A stretch of DNA of 64,000 nucleotides from Oscillibacter sp. (GTDB lineage: Bacteria > Bacillota > Clostridia > Oscillospirales > Oscillospiraceae), in NCBI GenBank assembly GCA_014799925.1, contig JAAVHC010000003.1:1-64000 (forward strand), given 5' to 3'. Within the stretch, counting starts at the first letter, position 1, and each line of letters opens with the position of its first letter. A program made the translations under genes and the position numbers. The notes beneath the pieces are model-generated. The model saw nothing but the letters and a program-made list of their open reading frames with translations, was not told the origin of the DNA and made no database searches. This document shows positions 8,672 to 16,876 of this stretch, in pieces.

Positions 8672-8700
8672 ATTATACCCACGCGATTTCGCTTTGTCAA
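8672..8700 (-). promoter_or_regulatory. Perfect consensus promoter for larBC
   Basis: On the minus strand TTGACA (8695-8700), 17 bases and TATAAT (8672-8677) are a perfect sigma-A match. The first downstream gene is larB, about 205 bases away. Confidence 0.8.
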
Positions 8701-8853
8701 GCGGCGAGGGCGCTTTTGGCACTTCTCCTGCGGGGGAAAAGTACACCGTCCCCGCTCCGGCAGGGGCGGGATATTTCCAGCCGCTCCGTCAAATCCAACA
8801 AATTCATCCCCAAAATTTTGGCGCCCCACCGGACAGACATGACAAAAAAGTCA

Positions 8854-8882
8854 TTGCAATTTCCCCGCGAAACCGTTATAAT
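8854..8882 (+). promoter_or_regulatory. Promoter for the ssnA leader
   Basis: TTGCAA (8854-8859), a 17-base spacer and TATAAT (8877-8882) lie on the plus strand. Transcription would start near 8889, immediately before a folded leader and terminator. Confidence 0.8.
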
Positions 8883-8888
8883 AAGCAC

Positions 8889-9004
8889 AGTCAAATGAAT
8901 ACGGTGGTAGCTGTAACGAAGTGCTCTCGCGCACGGGCTGCAACTATCACTCAGGTCATGCTTGAGTGTTTCAGACGAAATGGTCTGAAACATTTTTCTT
9001 TTTC
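8889..9004 (+). promoter_or_regulatory. Structured leader with intrinsic terminator upstream of ssnA (riboswitch-like)
   Basis: The leader can form a 7-bp stem GTGGTAG/CTATCAC (8904-8910 with 8944-8950) closing an inner GTGC/GCAC hairpin and an unpaired-rich core. A 7-bp hairpin ACTCAGG/CTTGAGT (8949-8967) shares two bases with that stem. A perfect 9-bp terminator GTTTCAGAC/GTCTGAAAC (8968-8991) then runs into T-rich sequence. Folding of the first stem and the middle hairpin is therefore mutually linked, as in transcription-attenuating riboswitches. It does not show the purine riboswitch signature. Given the downstream gene, an oxidised purine or related ligand is my guess only. Confidence 0.6.
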
Positions 9005-9032
9005 AAAACGAGCAGCAAAAGGAGGAAAAGCG

Positions 9033-10373
9033 ATGTACATTCTGGCAAACGGCAGACTCATTACACGTGACGGCGCGCTCCCCTATCTCCCCGACGGCGG
9101 CGTGGCCATCGACGGCGCGAGGATCGCGGCGGCGGGGACCACGGCGGAGCTGAAGGCGAAGTACCCGGACGCGGAATTCGTGGACGCAAAGGGCGGGGTC
9201 ATCATGCCAGGCCTGGTGAACGCCCACACCCACATCTATTCCGCCCTGGCCCGGGGCCTCAGCATCAACGGCAACAACCCCACCAACTTCCTGGAGGTGC
9301 TGGAGGGCACCTGGTGGGCCATCGACCGCCGCCTGACCCTGAAGGGCACCCGCGCCAGCGCGGACGCGCTGTATCTGGACTGCATCAAGCAGGGCGTTAC
9401 CACCATCTTCGACCATCACGCGTCCTTTGCCGAGATCCCCGGCTCCCTGTTCCAGATCGCGGACAGCGCGAAACAGTTCGGCATCCGCTCCTGCCTGTGC
9501 TACGAGGTCAGCGACCGGGACGGCCGGGAGAAGGCGGATCAGTCCGTCCAGGAAAACAAGGACTGGCTGGACTGGTGCGAGAAGAACCCCGGCGATATGC
9601 TGGCGAGCATGTTCGGCGGCCACGCCCTGTTTACCATCAGCGACAGGACCTTCGACAAAATGGTGGAGGCCAACAACGGCCGCACCGGATTCCATATCCA
9701 CGTTTCCGAGGGCATGAACGACGTGTACGACAGCCTCCAGAACTACGGCCGCCGCCCGGTCCAGCGCCTGCAGGACCACGGCATCCTGGGCCCCAGGACC
9801 ATTCTGGGCCACTGCATCCATGTGAACACCGCCGAGATGGAGATCATCCAGGCCACGGGGACCATGTGCGTCAACAACCCGGAGAGCAACATGGGCAACG
9901 CCGTGGGCTGCTCCCCCATCCTCCAGCTGATGGCGCGGGGCGTCACCGTGGGCCTGGGCACCGACGCTTACACCAACGACATGCTGGAAAGCCTGAAGGC
10001 GGCCCTGACCATCCAGCGGCACAACGCCTGCCTGCCCAACGTGGCCTGGGGCGAGGTGACGAGCATGCTGTTCAAGAATAACCCGGCCATCGGCGAGAAG
10101 TACTTCGGCGTGCCTCTGGGCAAGCTGGCCCCCGGCGCGGCGGCGGACGTGATCGTCATGGATTATAAGCCGTTCACCCCGTTCTCCGACGCCAACATCG
10201 ACGGCCACATGCTCTTCGGCATGACGGGCCGCCAGTGCCAGACCACCATCTGCAACGGCAGGATCCTCATGAAGGACCGGGAGCTGGTGGGCATCGACGA
10301 GGAAGCGGTCAACGCGCATATCCTGGAGGAATCCAAGAAACTGTGGGGCGACCTGAACCACTGTGAGTATTGA
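9033..10373 (+). CDS. ssnA: SsnA-type amidohydrolase
   Basis: This is a 446-residue metal-dependent amidohydrolase of the SsnA family, which sits with selenium-dependent xanthine dehydrogenase-type genes in purine-degrading bacteria. The metal site is visible as MPGLVNAHTHIYSAL (about residue 60), FDHHASF, FHIHVSEG and LGHCIHVN, and the distal aspartate as GLGTDAYTND. The open frame extends upstream, but ATG 9033 has a strong AAAGGAGG site and matches the family N-terminus MYILANGRLI. It is transcribed through the attenuator-like leader at 8889-9004. The ygfK gene follows after a small AT-rich frame. Confidence 0.95.
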   Translation: MYILANGRLITRDGALPYLPDGGVAIDGARIAAAGTTAELKAKYPDAEFVDAKGGVIMPGLVNAHTHIYSALARGLSINGNNPTNFLEVLEGTWWAIDRRLTLKGTRASADALYLDCIKQGVTTIFDHHASFAEIPGSLFQIADSAKQFGIRSCLCYEVSDRDGREKADQSVQENKDWLDWCEKNPGDMLASMFGGHALFTISDRTFDKMVEANNGRTGFHIHVSEGMNDVYDSLQNYGRRPVQRLQDHGILGPRTILGHCIHVNTAEMEIIQATGTMCVNNPESNMGNAVGCSPILQLMARGVTVGLGTDAYTNDMLESLKAALTIQRHNACLPNVAWGEVTSMLFKNNPAIGEKYFGVPLGKLAPGAAADVIVMDYKPFTPFSDANIDGHMLFGMTGRQCQTTICNGRILMKDRELVGIDEEAVNAHILEESKKLWGDLNHCEY

Positions 10374-10481
10374 GGGTCTATAGGAAATCATGCTAAAATT
10401 TATCCTTGGCTTTTTCTACGGCTTTTTTCGTGGTCTATTGAAACCTCACAAGTGAGCCGTCTATAATCAGAGGGTTTTGCT

Positions 10482-10772
10482 ATGGATATAAAAGAACTAC
10501 GGCAAGAGTTTATTCACTATTTGAAAACGCACTACACATACGCCCGTCCAGACATAATGGCCAGTAATGTATTGTATGCCTATTACAATGATATTGGGAT
10601 GCCGTTCAACCAGATTTTTTTTGACGACCAGTCGATGAAAAATGCAAAAGAGCTACTTATCACAAATTTTGAGAATAAGGGACGGAAGGACCCTAAAGGA
10701 CATGCTTCTGTCCACTATGGCTGTTGGGTAAAATTTAAAGAGTTTTTGGAAAATTCTCACCACACCCTTTAA
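10482..10772 (+). CDS. Unknown 96-residue protein between ssnA and ygfK
   Basis: This 96-residue soluble protein begins MDIKELRQEFIHYLKTHY and ends HYGCWVKFKEFLENSHHTL. I do not recognise the family. The gene is conspicuously AT-rich (codons AAT, TTT, AAA, TAT) compared with ssnA and ygfK on either side, and has only a weak ribosome site. The composition suggests recent acquisition or a residue of a larger foreign gene. The helical, aromatic-rich N-terminus is reminiscent of small N-terminal modules of DNA-binding or restriction proteins, but this is only an impression. Confidence 0.6.
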   Translation: MDIKELRQEFIHYLKTHYTYARPDIMASNVLYAYYNDIGMPFNQIFFDDQSMKNAKELLITNFENKGRKDPKGHASVHYGCWVKFKEFLENSHHTL

Positions 10773-10811
10773 AATCAATTTTATTCAGAATCAATTCAGG
10801 AGGAACCAAAA

Positions 10812-13766
10812 ATGTCCGAACTAATGATCCCCATTCCCTTTAAGCAGCTGATGAACTGGCTCACCACCGAGTACGAGCGGGAGGGCAGCGTCTTCGGCGT
10901 TCACCGCCCCTACGTGGCGGGAGAAAAGTCCCTGCCCATCTTCGGCGGGGAGAAGATCGAGACCCCCTTCGGCCCCGCCGCGGGCCCCAACACCCAGCTT
11001 GCCCAGAACATCATCGCCTCCTACTTCGGCGGCGCCCGGTTCTTTGAGCTGAAAACCGTCCAGAAGATGGACGGCGCGGAGCTGTCCGCCTGCGTGAACC
11101 GCCCTTGCATCCTGGCGGAGGACGAGTGCTACAACTGCGAGTGGTCCACCGAGCTGTACGTGCCCCAGGCCTACGAGGAGTACGTGAAGGCCTGGTTCGC
11201 CTGCAAGATCCTGGCGAAGGTCTACGGTCTGGGCCAGCCGGACGGGTTTATCTTCAACATGTCCGTGGGCTACGACCTGGAGGGCATCAAGGGGCCCAAG
11301 GTGGACAAATACCTCACCGAGATGAAGGACGCTTCCGCCACCCCCATCTACCAGGAGTGCAAGAAGGTCCTCAAGGAGATGTTCCCCGCCGAGAGCGGAT
11401 TCATTGACGCCATCGGCCCCCGGATTTCCGACAGCGTCACCGTCTCCACCCTCCACGGCTGCCCGCCGGACGAGATCGAGCGCATCGCGTCCTACCTCAT
11501 TTCCGAGAAGCGCTTCCACACCTTCGTCAAGTGCAACCCCACCATCCTGGGCTACCAGTCCGCCCGCGACATCCTGGACGGCATGGGCTACGACTACATC
11601 GCCTTTGACGAGCACCATTTCAACGAGGACTTGCAGTACGCCGACGCCGTTCCCATGTTCCATCGCCTCCAGGCCCTGGCGGACGAGACGGGCGTGGAGT
11701 TCGGCCTGAAGCTCAGCAACACCTTCCCCGTGGACGTGAAGCAGAACGAGCTGCCCTCTGAGGAAATGTACATGGCCGGCAAGAGCCTGTTCCCCCTGAC
11801 CATCGAGATGGCCAGGCGGGTGAGTAAAGAGTTCGGCGGCAGGCTGCGGCTGAGCTACTCCGGCGGCGCGGACTTCTTCAACATCGACAAGCTGTTCCAG
11901 TGCGGCATCTGGCCCATCACCATGGCTACCACCGAGCTGAAGCCCGGCGGCTACCAGCGGTTCAAGCAGATCGGCGAGAAGCTGGAGGCCCTCAAGTTTG
12001 AACCCTTTACATCCGTTGACGTGGAGAAGGTGGAGGCCCTGGCGCTGGCGATTCGCAGCGACAAATATCACGTCAAGGCCGTGAAGCCCCTGCCCCGGCG
12101 GAAGCTGGAGGAGAAGGCGCCCCTCATTGACTGCTTCACCGCCCCCTGCAAGGGCGGCTGCCCCATCGGTCAGGACATCCCCGAGTATATCGAGCTGTGC
12201 CGCAAGGGCAAGTACGCCAAGGCGCTGGAGGTCATCCTGGAAAAGAACCCCCTGCCCTTCATCACCGGCACCATCTGCGCCCACCACTGCATGGACAAGT
12301 GTACCCGGAACTTCTATGACCGTTCCGTCCAGATCCGGGCCACCAAGCTGGTGGCGGCTGAGCGGGGCTATGATCAAGTGATGGCCTCCCTCAAGACTCC
12401 CACCCCCATTCAGGACGGCAGGAAAGTCGCTATCGTGGGCGGCGGTCCCACCGGCATGGCGGCGGCGTACTTCTGCGGTCGGGCGGGCATCCCCACCACG
12501 CTGTTTGAGAAGGAAGCCGCCCTGGGCGGCATCGTCCGGCACGTGATCCCCGGCTTCCGCATCCGTTCCGAAGCCATTGAGAGGGACGCGGCCCTCATGA
12601 AGAAGATGGGCGTGGAGGTAAAGCTGAGCACCCCCGCTCCCTCTGTGGACGAATTGAAGGCCCAGGGGTACACCCATATCCTGTTCGCCATCGGCGCGTG
12701 GAAGGCCGGTTCTCTGCGGCTGAGCGGCAATGTGAAGCCCGTGATCGCCTGGATGAAGGATGTGAAATCCGGCAAGACCGAGAAGCTGGGCCATGTGGCC
12801 GTGGTGGGCGGCGGCAACACCGCCATGGACGCGGCCCGCCTGGCCCTCCGGGCCGGGGCCGAGAGCAGCACCCTGGTTTACCGCCGGACCAGGAAGTACA
12901 TGCCCGCCGACGCAGAGGAGCTGGAGCTGGCCATCGCCGACGGCGTGCGGTTCCTGGAGCTGGTCTCCCCCGTGGAGCAGAAGGACGGCAGGCTGGTTTG
13001 CAGGAAGATGGTCCTGGGCGAACCGGACGCCTCCGGACGCCGTTCCCCCGTGGAGACGGACGAGGTTGTCGAGATCCCCTGCGACACCGTGATCTCCGCC
13101 GTGGGCGAGAAGGTGGACGGCGAGTTCCTGGCCGCCTGCGGCATCGAGACCGACGGGAAGGGCCGTCCCGCATTCCAGACCAATCTGGAGAACGTTTACA
13201 CCGCGGGCGACGCCCGCCGGGGTCCCGCCACGGTGGTGGAGGGCATTGCCGACGCCTCCGCCTTCGCCGAGGCGGTCATCGGAGCCAGGCACGAGGCGAA
13301 GATCCCCTGCCACGCCCACGCCAGCCGGGAGGCCGCCATCGCGAAGAAGGGCATCCTCTGCGAGTCCGCCAAATGCGAGGGCGACCGCTGCCTGAGCTGC
13401 AACGTGGTATGCCAGACCTGTGCCGACGTGTGCCCCAACCGGGCCAACGTGGTGGTGAAGCTGCCGGACGGCCGGGCCCAGATCCTGCATGTGGACCGGA
13501 TGTGCAACGAGTGCGGCAACTGCCTGGTGTTCTGCCCCTACGACAGCGCGCCCTACAAGGATAAGCTCACCCTGTTCCACGACCGGGCGGGTTTTGACGA
13601 GAGCGAGAGCAACCAGGGGTTCCTGCCCCTGGGCGGCAGCAGGGTCCTGGTGCGGCTGGACGGTAAGGTGGAGGAGATCGACCTGGACGAAACCAACGAT
13701 CTGCCCGCCAATCTTGAGATCCTGATTTACACCGTGCTGACGCGGTACCGCTATCTGCTGGGATAA
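10812..13766 (+). CDS. ygfK: YgfK-type putative selenate reductase / flavoprotein
   Basis: This is a 984-residue multidomain iron-sulfur flavoprotein of the YgfK family. An N-terminal dihydroorotate dehydrogenase-like barrel (about 1-400) shows LHGCPPDEIE and LRLSYSGGADFFNI. A glutamate synthase small-subunit-like part follows with a cysteine cluster (APCKGGCPIGQDIP, CAHHCMDKC, about 440-500), an FAD motif GGGPTGMAAAYFC (about 540) and an NADP motif GGGNTAMDAARLAL (about 665). A C-terminal pair of 4Fe-4S clusters (CLSCNVVCQTCADVCP and CNECGNCLVFCP, about 860-915) completes the protein. It likely passes electrons to or from a molybdenum hydroxylase. A GGAGG ribosome site precedes the ATG. Confidence 0.94.
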   Translation: MSELMIPIPFKQLMNWLTTEYEREGSVFGVHRPYVAGEKSLPIFGGEKIETPFGPAAGPNTQLAQNIIASYFGGARFFELKTVQKMDGAELSACVNRPCILAEDECYNCEWSTELYVPQAYEEYVKAWFACKILAKVYGLGQPDGFIFNMSVGYDLEGIKGPKVDKYLTEMKDASATPIYQECKKVLKEMFPAESGFIDAIGPRISDSVTVSTLHGCPPDEIERIASYLISEKRFHTFVKCNPTILGYQSARDILDGMGYDYIAFDEHHFNEDLQYADAVPMFHRLQALADETGVEFGLKLSNTFPVDVKQNELPSEEMYMAGKSLFPLTIEMARRVSKEFGGRLRLSYSGGADFFNIDKLFQCGIWPITMATTELKPGGYQRFKQIGEKLEALKFEPFTSVDVEKVEALALAIRSDKYHVKAVKPLPRRKLEEKAPLIDCFTAPCKGGCPIGQDIPEYIELCRKGKYAKALEVILEKNPLPFITGTICAHHCMDKCTRNFYDRSVQIRATKLVAAERGYDQVMASLKTPTPIQDGRKVAIVGGGPTGMAAAYFCGRAGIPTTLFEKEAALGGIVRHVIPGFRIRSEAIERDAALMKKMGVEVKLSTPAPSVDELKAQGYTHILFAIGAWKAGSLRLSGNVKPVIAWMKDVKSGKTEKLGHVAVVGGGNTAMDAARLALRAGAESSTLVYRRTRKYMPADAEELELAIADGVRFLELVSPVEQKDGRLVCRKMVLGEPDASGRRSPVETDEVVEIPCDTVISAVGEKVDGEFLAACGIETDGKGRPAFQTNLENVYTAGDARRGPATVVEGIADASAFAEAVIGARHEAKIPCHAHASREAAIAKKGILCESAKCEGDRCLSCNVVCQTCADVCPNRANVVVKLPDGRAQILHVDRMCNECGNCLVFCPYDSAPYKDKLTLFHDRAGFDESESNQGFLPLGGSRVLVRLDGKVEEIDLDETNDLPANLEILIYTVLTRYRYLLG

Positions 13767-13858
13767 GCGCAAAACCATTCCGGCTTCCTTGCTGGGCGGT
13801 TCCCTTTTGGATATGCGGTTTGGCGCGGCAGATGAGAAAGGGATGGAATCCGTAAAAA

Positions 13859-13889
13859 CAAGCCGCTCAGGGAATTCCTGAGCGGCTTG
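13859..13889 (-). terminator. Terminator of the O-antigen ligase-like gene
   Basis: Perfect 13-base arms CAAGCCGCTCAGG/CCTGAGCGGCTTG enclose GAATT. On the minus strand TTTTTAC follows, giving an intrinsic terminator for the gene at 13962. It also lies 93 bases after ygfK and may work in both directions. Confidence 0.85.
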
Positions 13890-13961
13890 CCTGTTGTCGT
13901 TTGCGCGTAAGTTTGATGCGTTTTCTTTCAAGAAAACGTATGACACTTGCGGTTAACCGGC

Positions 13962-16412
13962 TTATTGCGGCAGGATGCCTTGGATGAATGCCATCGTCTG
14001 CTCATCGAGAGAAACCGTTCCCATGTTCTGCTCGTTCCAATCAGAGAGCATCTGATAGATATGCGCCGCGCTTTCCCGGAATTCGGGGGTGTCCTGGGCA
14101 TATGCCCTGAGAAGCTGGAACGAGACTTTCCATGTATCCGGATTTGAGGAGACGTACGAGACGTATTTTTCAATCATGGCGAAAGCCTGCGCCGGCCGGT
14201 CCGTCACGAAGTAGTATTCCGCCAGATGGATCGGTATACTATTGGAATCTACCTGCGCCAAACGCTGGGCATATTCTTCGGCCTGCTGCTGAATCGGATA
14301 TTCGTCAGCGAAGGTCCCCATGCCATACTGGTAGGAAACCACATAGGACAGCATGTGCCCGGCCCACTCGAAACGATCCATTGCGGCGGCAGACTGCAAA
14401 TCGGCAAACGGATCGGCGGAACGAGAGATGTTGTCCACCAGTCCGCGCGCCCGCATATTAAGGCCCAGCAGAATCGTGAAGACGGCCAGAAGCGCCGCGA
14501 TGGCGGATATGGTCCAGGTGCGGACGCTTTTATACCCGGGCAGCAGGGGCAGGGCGTCCCCGCAGCAAAGGCTGATCAGGGCGAAGATCCCCAGTGCCAT
14601 GGGCAGGTAGTAGCGGGCAGAGAACACGATCTCTACCGACGCGTGGCCGGCCATAAACACCAGCGCGGCGCCCAGCGCGGCGGTTAACGGGCTGGCGTCC
14701 TGTTTGCGGCAGCGCTTCAAAACGGCGGCCGCGGACAGGCCCAGCACGGCCAGGAACAGAAGCAGGCCCACCACGCCTGTCTCGACAAGCGCCTGGATAT
14801 AGTGGTTGTGGGCGTATTTTGTTTCGTAGTAGAAAGACTGGACGCTGCAGATGGCGTTTTCAAACGCGCCCATGCCCAGACCAAAAACCGGACTGCGGAG
14901 AAAGAGCTTCAGACCGTCCGAAAAGAATACGGTACGCTGGATCGCGTTCTCGTTGGCAAACAGGCCCTGGAGGCGGGTGGCGATAAAGCCGGGCAGCAGC
15001 TTATAGTGCAGCTTGAGGGAGCCTTCCCCGGCGCTGCCCCGGTAGACTGCCGACTCCAGACGGCTTTCCGTCTGGGCCCGGAAGTTGAAATAGACGACCA
15101 GGCTGTCCTCCGGAACGGTAAAAGCGGCGCCCGACACAGGGCCGCTGTAAACGACCGTACCGGTATGCATCATCGTTTCCTGCTGATTCTGGGATTCGAT
15201 CATGACCTGAAGATCCCCGGTGGATTCCACCTCCAGCGTATAGGAACCGGGCGAGGGGTAGTCCGCGCGGCGCAGCGACCCGCCCGCTTCCAGCGACACG
15301 CCGCCGGTTACGTTGACAGCCAGGGCCGCAAATACGCCCAGCGCGGCTGCAAACGCGCAGAGCAATACGGCCGCGGCTTTTCCATGGCCTGTCAGCGCGG
15401 CCGAGACCCTTTGCCCCACTAATTGATCCAACACACACAGGAGCAGCGCGCCGGCCGCCGTACAGAGCAGGGGAACGGGCTGAAAACCGCTCCACATTTC
15501 AAGGCCGGTGAGAGAGATGGGGATTGCGGCCAGCAGCGTCAGGAGCAGCGTCTCAACCATAAGGATAAACAGGGAAGTGCGGCGCTCCCTGCTTTCCAGC
15601 AGCAGGAAAGCGAGAAACGCCAGGCAGATCATACCGCTCGCGCCCATGCTGAAGGCCAGCACAAAAGAAAGCGCGTTGATCAGCAGGCAGACCTGATGGA
15701 AGCGGCGTTCCGCCGGCCTTTGGGCGGAGTTGGCCAGCCCCAGGGAGAGCAGTACGCCAATCCCGACAAAACCGGCAAAGCCGTTGGGGTTCACAAAGAT
15801 AGACGTCATACGGACTCCGGCATCCACGCCGGCCAGATCGGCATAGTCGGAGGAGAACAGGCCCATGAAGTCCAAAAACGGTGTGCTGAGCAAATGGGTG
15901 GACAGCAGGTCAATGCTGATCAGGCCCGCCAGCGCGGCGCAGGCTTCCAGAATAGAGGCAATTGCCCGGCCGGTACCGGCGCCTTTTCCCGCGAAAGCGA
16001 TAAACATCAGGAAAAGGCAATAGGCAATCAGGAGCTTCAGGAACTCGCTGAGCGCAAATCTTCCGGAGACCGCGTAAAACGTGGAAATACCCGACATGAG
16101 CACCCACAAAGTCACGGCGGCAAACGGGAGGGTCATCCGGTCCCGGAGCGTGGAAAAACGGATCAGGATCGTGGCGATTGCGGCCAGCAGCACGATCATC
16201 GCAATGTATTTGATGGTGGAGCTGGAGGTCAGGCAGATAAAGAAAAAGAGCAGAATCATTAAAACCGGGATGGGCCAGTCCTTTTTGAGAGACGGCGCGG
16301 GAGAGGAAGCCGGAGAGGAGCGCGGCGGGGCCGCGGGCGGGGTGGCGGATTGCGCGGGCGCGGCCGGCTGTTCCTGCGCGGCGCGCTTCCGGCGAGGCTG
16401 TTTGTTTGCCAT
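13962..16412 (-). CDS. O-antigen ligase/polymerase family membrane protein with TPR-like tail
   Basis: The product is an 816-residue polytopic membrane protein. After a proline/alanine-rich cytoplasmic N-terminus (1-45) come at least ten hydrophobic helices. The family signature HNHYIQALVETGVVGLLLF (about 530) belongs to the Wzy/WaaL (O-antigen ligase) domain. A long extracytoplasmic beta-rich insert (about 385-480) precedes it, and a soluble helical C-terminal region (about 650-816) looks TPR-like. It probably polymerises or ligates an extracellular glycan. Monocistronic, with its own terminator. A GGAGG site lies 10 bases before the ATG. An EpsG-like polymerase is encoded separately at 42059. 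Confidence 0.85.
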   Translation of the reverse strand: MANKQPRRKRAAQEQPAAPAQSATPPAAPPRSSPASSPAPSLKKDWPIPVLMILLFFFICLTSSSTIKYIAMIVLLAAIATILIRFSTLRDRMTLPFAAVTLWVLMSGISTFYAVSGRFALSEFLKLLIAYCLFLMFIAFAGKGAGTGRAIASILEACAALAGLISIDLLSTHLLSTPFLDFMGLFSSDYADLAGVDAGVRMTSIFVNPNGFAGFVGIGVLLSLGLANSAQRPAERRFHQVCLLINALSFVLAFSMGASGMICLAFLAFLLLESRERRTSLFILMVETLLLTLLAAIPISLTGLEMWSGFQPVPLLCTAAGALLLCVLDQLVGQRVSAALTGHGKAAAVLLCAFAAALGVFAALAVNVTGGVSLEAGGSLRRADYPSPGSYTLEVESTGDLQVMIESQNQQETMMHTGTVVYSGPVSGAAFTVPEDSLVVYFNFRAQTESRLESAVYRGSAGEGSLKLHYKLLPGFIATRLQGLFANENAIQRTVFFSDGLKLFLRSPVFGLGMGAFENAICSVQSFYYETKYAHNHYIQALVETGVVGLLLFLAVLGLSAAAVLKRCRKQDASPLTAALGAALVFMAGHASVEIVFSARYYLPMALGIFALISLCCGDALPLLPGYKSVRTWTISAIAALLAVFTILLGLNMRARGLVDNISRSADPFADLQSAAAMDRFEWAGHMLSYVVSYQYGMGTFADEYPIQQQAEEYAQRLAQVDSNSIPIHLAEYYFVTDRPAQAFAMIEKYVSYVSSNPDTWKVSFQLLRAYAQDTPEFRESAAHIYQMLSDWNEQNMGTVSLDEQTMAFIQGILPQ

Positions 16413-16598
16413 GACTGTAACCTCCAGATCAATGTAGTTGGTTGTTCCTTATTTGCAATTCCCCTGAACACAGCCCTCAGAGGAATTTTGATATTATTTC
16501 CAAATTAAAGATTCGGAAATATTCCTTCGGCAGTTGAATAATCCAAAAGCCTGCTGCGCCTATAGACGCCGCTATCTGGTATATGTTCTACAAAAAGG

Positions 16599-16635
16599 GC
16601 AGTCGGCAAATTTCCTGTCGAAATTTGCCGACTGC
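16599..16635 (-). terminator. Terminator after tRNA-Gln
   Basis: Perfect 15-base arms GCAGTCGGCAAATTT/AAATTTGCCGACTGC (16599-16613, 16621-16635) lie directly next to the tRNA 3' end. The minus strand continues CCTTTTTG, so it terminates the tRNA transcript. Confidence 0.85.
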
Positions 16636-16636
16636 A

Positions 16637-16710
16637 TGGCAGCGGGAGAAGGATTCGAACCCTCACATACGGAGTCAGAGTCCGCTGTGCTACCTTTACA
16701 CAATCCCGCT
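16637..16710 (-). tRNA. tRNA-Gln (anticodon CTG)
   Basis: Read on the minus strand, the acceptor AGCGGGA pairs with TCCCGCT, followed by discriminator G and an encoded CCA. The anticodon loop CTCTGAC gives anticodon CTG, reading CAG. The T arm contains the canonical GGTTCGAATCC. The 74 bases include CCA. It is a single gene with an adjacent terminator. Confidence 0.95.
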
Positions 16711-16876
16711 AAGTTCATAACGAACAGTTAATATTATACACACGCAGATGGATTTGTCAAGGGCAAATTTCAAAGAAAGAAAAATTTTTTCAAAAGTGGG
16801 GAATATTCCGGTCCGCTTTCGGGTCGCGCCGGGCGGCAAGCGCCTGAGCAGAGGCGGCTGCCGTCCGGCGCGGCAA

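Noticed and set aside
8528-8746. A 72-codon minus-strand frame, and its inner ATG at the hairpin giving 28 residues, considered as a type I toxin.
   Set aside because: No usable ribosome site, no membrane-spanning segment, and it crosses the promoter at 8672-8700. The RNA itself is reported instead.
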